64,000 nt of DNA from Albidovulum sp. (GTDB taxonomy: Bacteria > Pseudomonadota > Alphaproteobacteria > Rhodobacterales > Rhodobacteraceae). Location of the stretch: positions 16,426-80,425 of the forward strand of contig JAPPFL010000005.1 in the NCBI GenBank assembly GCA_028823855.1. Reading direction: 5' to 3'. Under the pieces are notes generated by a model. The model did not search any database. It was not told the origin of the DNA and worked only from the letters and a program-made list of their open reading frames with translations. Both the position numbers and the translations under genes were made by a program. Shown in pieces: positions 61,236 through 64,000 of the stretch (position 1 is the first letter of the stretch; each line of letters begins with the position of its first letter).

Positions 61236-62720
61236 TCAACGGCGGAACGCGAGGTCGCGGAATCGGGCCGAGCCTTCTTGTACGAAGAGTCCCCAGGCGG
61301 TGCTCGAGGTTTCATAGACGCGAAAGCTCGCTACGACTTGCTCGGCGACGAAGCATTCCACGGACGAGCCCTTGCGCAAAAGCTGAACCCGATAGCGCCC
61401 GCCGTCGGGAGTGAAAGCCAGTGGGCGCTCCACCAGCGGAGCTTCGATCTCGGGAGTGACCTCGATCCCGTGGCGCTCATTGAGGACGAGGCTGTCCCAG
61501 AGAGGGTCCATCGCCGCCGGCCAGCGGTCGAACAGCACCCTGCCCTTCATCGGCTCGATCGCCAGCATGTAGCCGCAGTCGAGATTTTCGCCGCCCTGGG
61601 GCTCGATCAGCACGCCGGCCGCCTCGGTTCGCGCGCCGGGCTCGATCACCGCGTCGAGAAGCACGTCGTCGCGCCCCGGCCCGCTAAGAAAGGCGAAGCC
61701 GTAGGTGCCCGTCGCGTCGCAGGAGATCGGGCCGTCGTCCCGCCAGTCGCCGACTCCCGCTCTGAGCTCAAAGTTGACAGGGTCGGCATAGCTTGCCGTC
61801 ACTTCGGACAGGAGCCGGCAGGTAAGCGTGCCGTCCGGCTGCGAGACCAATTCTCGAGGCGACCCAAGCTCGCCTCCCCAGACCCAGTGCTGTTTCGGGT
61901 CGTGATGCTTTCGAAACGGTATCCAAGCGAAGGTTACTCTTCGCTCGCCGTCGCTCGCCGATTTCGCCGCGTAGAAGCGGCGCCCGTCGAGGCTGTCGAG
62001 CCTGCGACTCTCCCAAGGTCCCTGAGGACCTTTTGCGACGCGGTAGACGGTCTGCATCCTTTCGGAGTAGCGGCTCTCAACCAGATACCACCAATCGCCG
62101 AGTCGGAAAATCTCAGGGCACTCCGGGCAGTGCGTCAGCATCGAAGACGCGAGCGGCGGCCCGACCTCCCAGCGCTGCAAATCTTTCGATGTGGCGGTTG
62201 CCACGCAGCCCCTTCGAAACTGCGGCCCGTCCTTTAGCCGCGCCGAGATCAGCATTTTGAACGCGCCGGTTTCGGCGTCCTTGTAAACGAAGGGATCGCG
62301 CCAGTCGACAGTTTCGTACCAGCGAGAATCGGGAGTGATCAGAGGGTTCGCCGCGGATTTTTCCCACGTAAGGAGATCGGTCGACGTGGCTTTGCAAATC
62401 GTTTGGGGCGACGCCGACTGGCGGTTGTAGCCCGTGTAGAAAAAATGGAAAACGCCGTCGCATTCGATTACCGAACCGGTCCAGATGCCGTCGCCGTCGC
62501 ATTCTCCGGGTTCGCCCGGACCGAACGCATCCGGCATCACCTCCCAGTGCACGAGATCGTCCGAGCGCAGGTAGGCGGTTGAGACCCGCGCCCGTTCGAC
62601 ATATTCCCATGCGCCGACCGGCGGCTGGGAGAAGAACAGGTGCCACTTTCCGTCATGATGGAAGGGCATCGTGTCCCCCGCGGCCGCGCCGCGCTCCGGG
62701 GAGTATCCGAACAGCCTCAT
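61236..62720 (-). CDS. Glycoside hydrolase family 32-like (beta-fructosidase clan)
   Basis: 494 aa, no signal peptide, so cytoplasmic. Five-blade propeller pattern: GDTMPFHHDGKWHLFFSQPP (blade 1), YLRSDDLVHWE, GIWTGSVIECDGVFHFFYTG, TVDWRDPFVY (RDP transition-state motif) and HCPECPEIFRLGD (E-C acid/base region). A C-terminal beta-sandwich (~330-494) follows. The canonical W-M-N-D-P-N-G nucleophile motif is replaced by A-G-D-T-M-P-F, where the aspartate may serve; this variant occurs in uncharacterised GH32 relatives. AGGAGG precedes the ATG. Substrate is probably a fructoside or oligosaccharide imported by the adjacent transporter. Confidence 0.8.
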   Translation of the reverse strand: MRLFGYSPERGAAAGDTMPFHHDGKWHLFFSQPPVGAWEYVERARVSTAYLRSDDLVHWEVMPDAFGPGEPGECDGDGIWTGSVIECDGVFHFFYTGYNRQSASPQTICKATSTDLLTWEKSAANPLITPDSRWYETVDWRDPFVYKDAETGAFKMLISARLKDGPQFRRGCVATATSKDLQRWEVGPPLASSMLTHCPECPEIFRLGDWWYLVESRYSERMQTVYRVAKGPQGPWESRRLDSLDGRRFYAAKSASDGERRVTFAWIPFRKHHDPKQHWVWGGELGSPRELVSQPDGTLTCRLLSEVTASYADPVNFELRAGVGDWRDDGPISCDATGTYGFAFLSGPGRDDVLLDAVIEPGARTEAAGVLIEPQGGENLDCGYMLAIEPMKGRVLFDRWPAAMDPLWDSLVLNERHGIEVTPEIEAPLVERPLAFTPDGGRYRVQLLRKGSSVECFVAEQVVASFRVYETSSTAWGLFVQEGSARFRDLAFRR

Positions 62721-62759
62721 CGAGTACTTTCGCCTCCTTGAACTGCCACCGAAGATCCG

Positions 62760-62790
62760 CCCGCCCGAGCCTTAGCCGAGGACGGGCGGG
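62760..62790 (-). promoter_or_regulatory. Intercistronic hairpin after sugar-binding protein gene
   Basis: Perfect 8-bp arms, 62760-62767 and 62783-62790 (CCCGCCCG against CGGGCGGG), with a short inner CCT/AGG pairing. No T-run follows on the minus strand. It separates the binding-protein gene from the GH32-like gene. Confidence 0.65.
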
Positions 62791-62805
62791 ATCAAACGCT
62801 TACTC

Positions 62806-63885
62806 TTACTGGACGAACTCTTCCCAGTTCTTCGAAAAGTTGTCGATGAAGCCCGGAAGGTCCGCGTCGGGATTATGCACGCGGCTGAGGTTGCGAATAT
62901 CCTCGTCCGACAGGATGCAGCCCTGCAATAGGCCGCTGGCGTAGGTGTCTACGTTCGCAGCCGTCACCGGGATCAGGCTAAACAGCGGCTGAGTATTTTC
63001 CACGGGGTGGCCATGCAGGTAGTCGTAAAGCTGGACCAGCCCGAAGCCGCCAACCATCCAGTGTCCGCCGATCGAGAAGTCGAGCTTGCCGTCCTTGATA
63101 AACTGCGCGACCTGCTCGTCGATGTCCGTGGTGACGATCGCGATATCGTCGCGACCGGCCTGGTCAACGGCGAACTGGCTGCCGAGTCCGGCAACAGCGC
63201 CGAGAACGATGATCGCATCGATCTCGCCCGGAGCGAAGCGAGCGATGAACTGCTCGGCGTATTTCTGTCCGTTTTCGCGATTTAGCCGATCCCAAGCCTC
63301 GGCGATCAGCTCCACGTCGTCGTGCTGGTCGAGCACGCTCCTGACGCCGTCCCATATTTCCTCGGCCGAGGTCACGCCCTTCTGGTTCCAAATCATCGCA
63401 ACTTTTTTGAAGCCCAGGTCGACGGTGGTTTCGCCAATCGCTTCGCCCCAGGTCGTGTTGTTCTGCGTAACCTGCGCGATGAAATCCTCGCCCTCGTAGT
63501 CGGTGTCGTAGTTCGACACGACGAGGCGGCCTACTGCAACGCCGGGTATGTCGTTGTCTTCGAGAAGCCGGGCTACCTGGATGCCGGCAGGCGAAGTTAG
63601 CGGATTGAAGATCAGTCCGTCCGGTTGGCTGGCGATGATCGATTCCGCCTGCGCGACATGCTGTTCTTCGGAGTTCTGATCGTCGAATTCCCTGAGCTCG
63701 ACATTGAGCGCATCCGCGACGCAACGCTCGAACCTATGGCGGTTGATTACCCACGGGTTGGTCTCGGGCTGGCCGAGATCGGCTATGACAAGATCGGTGC
63801 GCACATGGCCATCGGCGTTGGCCGCACCGGCGAGCGGCAGCATGGCAGCCGTCGCAAGAAGGGCCTTAAAGATCGTCTTGGTCAC
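62806..63885 (-). CDS. Ribose-type sugar ABC transporter binding protein
   Basis: 359 aa starting at GTG behind GGAGGAGAAA. Signal peptide ~1-24 (TKTIFKALLATAAMLPLAGA, then A-N-A-D-G). It is a type-I periplasmic binding protein of the ribose/galactose group: VIADLGQPETNPWVINRHRF, HVAQAESIIASQPDGLIFNP, AIVTTDIDEQVAQFIKDGKL and SIGGHWMVGGFGLVQLYDYL. No permease or ATPase gene for it is within the window; these may lie beyond 64000. The A+T-rich 115 bp that follow to the window end probably contain its promoter. Confidence 0.88.
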   Translation of the reverse strand: MTKTIFKALLATAAMLPLAGAANADGHVRTDLVIADLGQPETNPWVINRHRFERCVADALNVELREFDDQNSEEQHVAQAESIIASQPDGLIFNPLTSPAGIQVARLLEDNDIPGVAVGRLVVSNYDTDYEGEDFIAQVTQNNTTWGEAIGETTVDLGFKKVAMIWNQKGVTSAEEIWDGVRSVLDQHDDVELIAEAWDRLNRENGQKYAEQFIARFAPGEIDAIIVLGAVAGLGSQFAVDQAGRDDIAIVTTDIDEQVAQFIKDGKLDFSIGGHWMVGGFGLVQLYDYLHGHPVENTQPLFSLIPVTAANVDTYASGLLQGCILSDEDIRNLSRVHNPDADLPGFIDNFSKNWEEFVQ

Positions 63886-64000
63886 TTTCTCCTCCTCAAA
63901 TGAGTCGAGCGCGCGAAGCGCGCGATTTGATTAATAGGGCGAATATACGCCCAATTTACAGCAATCCACAAAAAAATTGGAGTTTGAATTTTTTTTTTAG

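Noticed and set aside
61158..62237. 359-codon plus-strand frame
   Set aside because: Antisense of the GH32-like gene with no motifs.
1..64000. CRISPR array, prophage, tRNA or rRNA genes
   Set aside because: No regularly spaced repeats, phage structural genes, cloverleaf-like sequences or conserved rRNA stretches were found on reading through the window.

Overview
The window looks like part of an alphaproteobacterial chromosome, probably from a lineage that is losing genes. It is rich in ABC uptake systems (seven systems or parts of systems), ROK and XRE-cupin regulators and small-molecule catabolic enzymes, with tightly overlapping operon starts (ATGA, GTGA and TTGA junctions). It also holds many broken genes (hyuA, hyuB, phoX C-terminus, an inositol-monophosphatase relative, a NodI-like ATPase, two transposase remnants, an HTH gene) and several 0.5-1 kb stretches with no recognisable gene. 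The taxonomic call is an inference from gene content (glxBCD, PuuR-like regulator, liv/dpp/ugp-type transporters); no rRNA or tRNA gene was seen.

Layout. 1-4943 (minus): start of a TPR protein, then a complete branched-chain-amino-acid/amide-type ABC transporter (livFGMH plus binding protein). 5727-16303 (plus): XRE-cupin regulator, a complete five-gene oligopeptide-type ABC transporter, a GAF protein and a hydantoinase/oxoprolinase locus in which the racemase is intact but both hydantoinase subunits are wrecked. 16810-18531: a Tat-exported PhoX-like phosphatase lacking its C-terminus. 19457-27503: a bacterial microcompartment (BMC) locus. 28213-29536: a decayed IS4-family element with well-preserved 26-bp ends. 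30284-36390: a second peptide-type ABC transporter (Tat-type binding protein, two permeases, fused double ATPase). 36391-41591: a debris island with an IS66 fragment, an ABC-2 ATPase pseudogene, a higBA toxin-antitoxin pair with its own promoter/operator, and a frameshifted HTH gene. 41592-44622: glxBCD (glutamate-synthase-like). 45461-49516: inositol genes (aldolase, iolB, iolC) with a ROK regulator. 50131-55984: ugp-type ABC transporter, glycerophosphodiesterase and an inositol-monophosphatase pseudogene. 56282-57931: Na/phosphate cotransporter. 58096-63885: a second ROK regulator, a PfkB sugar kinase, a GH32-like glycosidase and a sugar-binding protein.

The most interesting part is the eight-gene BMC operon on the minus strand (26223 down to 19457). 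It encodes all three shell classes (BMC-H, BMC-P, BMC-T), a CoA-acylating-type aldehyde dehydrogenase, a malate/lactate-dehydrogenase relative carrying an N-terminal segment typical of BMC-associated proteins, an opine-dehydrogenase-like NAD(P) enzyme, a glutamine-synthetase-like ligase and RidA. A monomeric-sarcosine-oxidase-like flavoenzyme is transcribed divergently. This set suggests a metabolosome for an amine or N-alkyl amino acid rather than for ethanolamine or propanediol. I do not recall a catalogued BMC class with exactly this cargo, but no search was possible.

A second functional theme is phospholipid head-group salvage. The ugp-type transporter, glycerophosphodiesterase, (broken) inositol monophosphatase, inositol catabolic genes and phosphate cotransporter together fit import and breakdown of glycerophosphoinositol or a similar diester. 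Strong intercistronic hairpins directly follow three of the binding-protein genes, and a fourth lies 50 bp beyond another, which fits differential expression of binding protein over permease.
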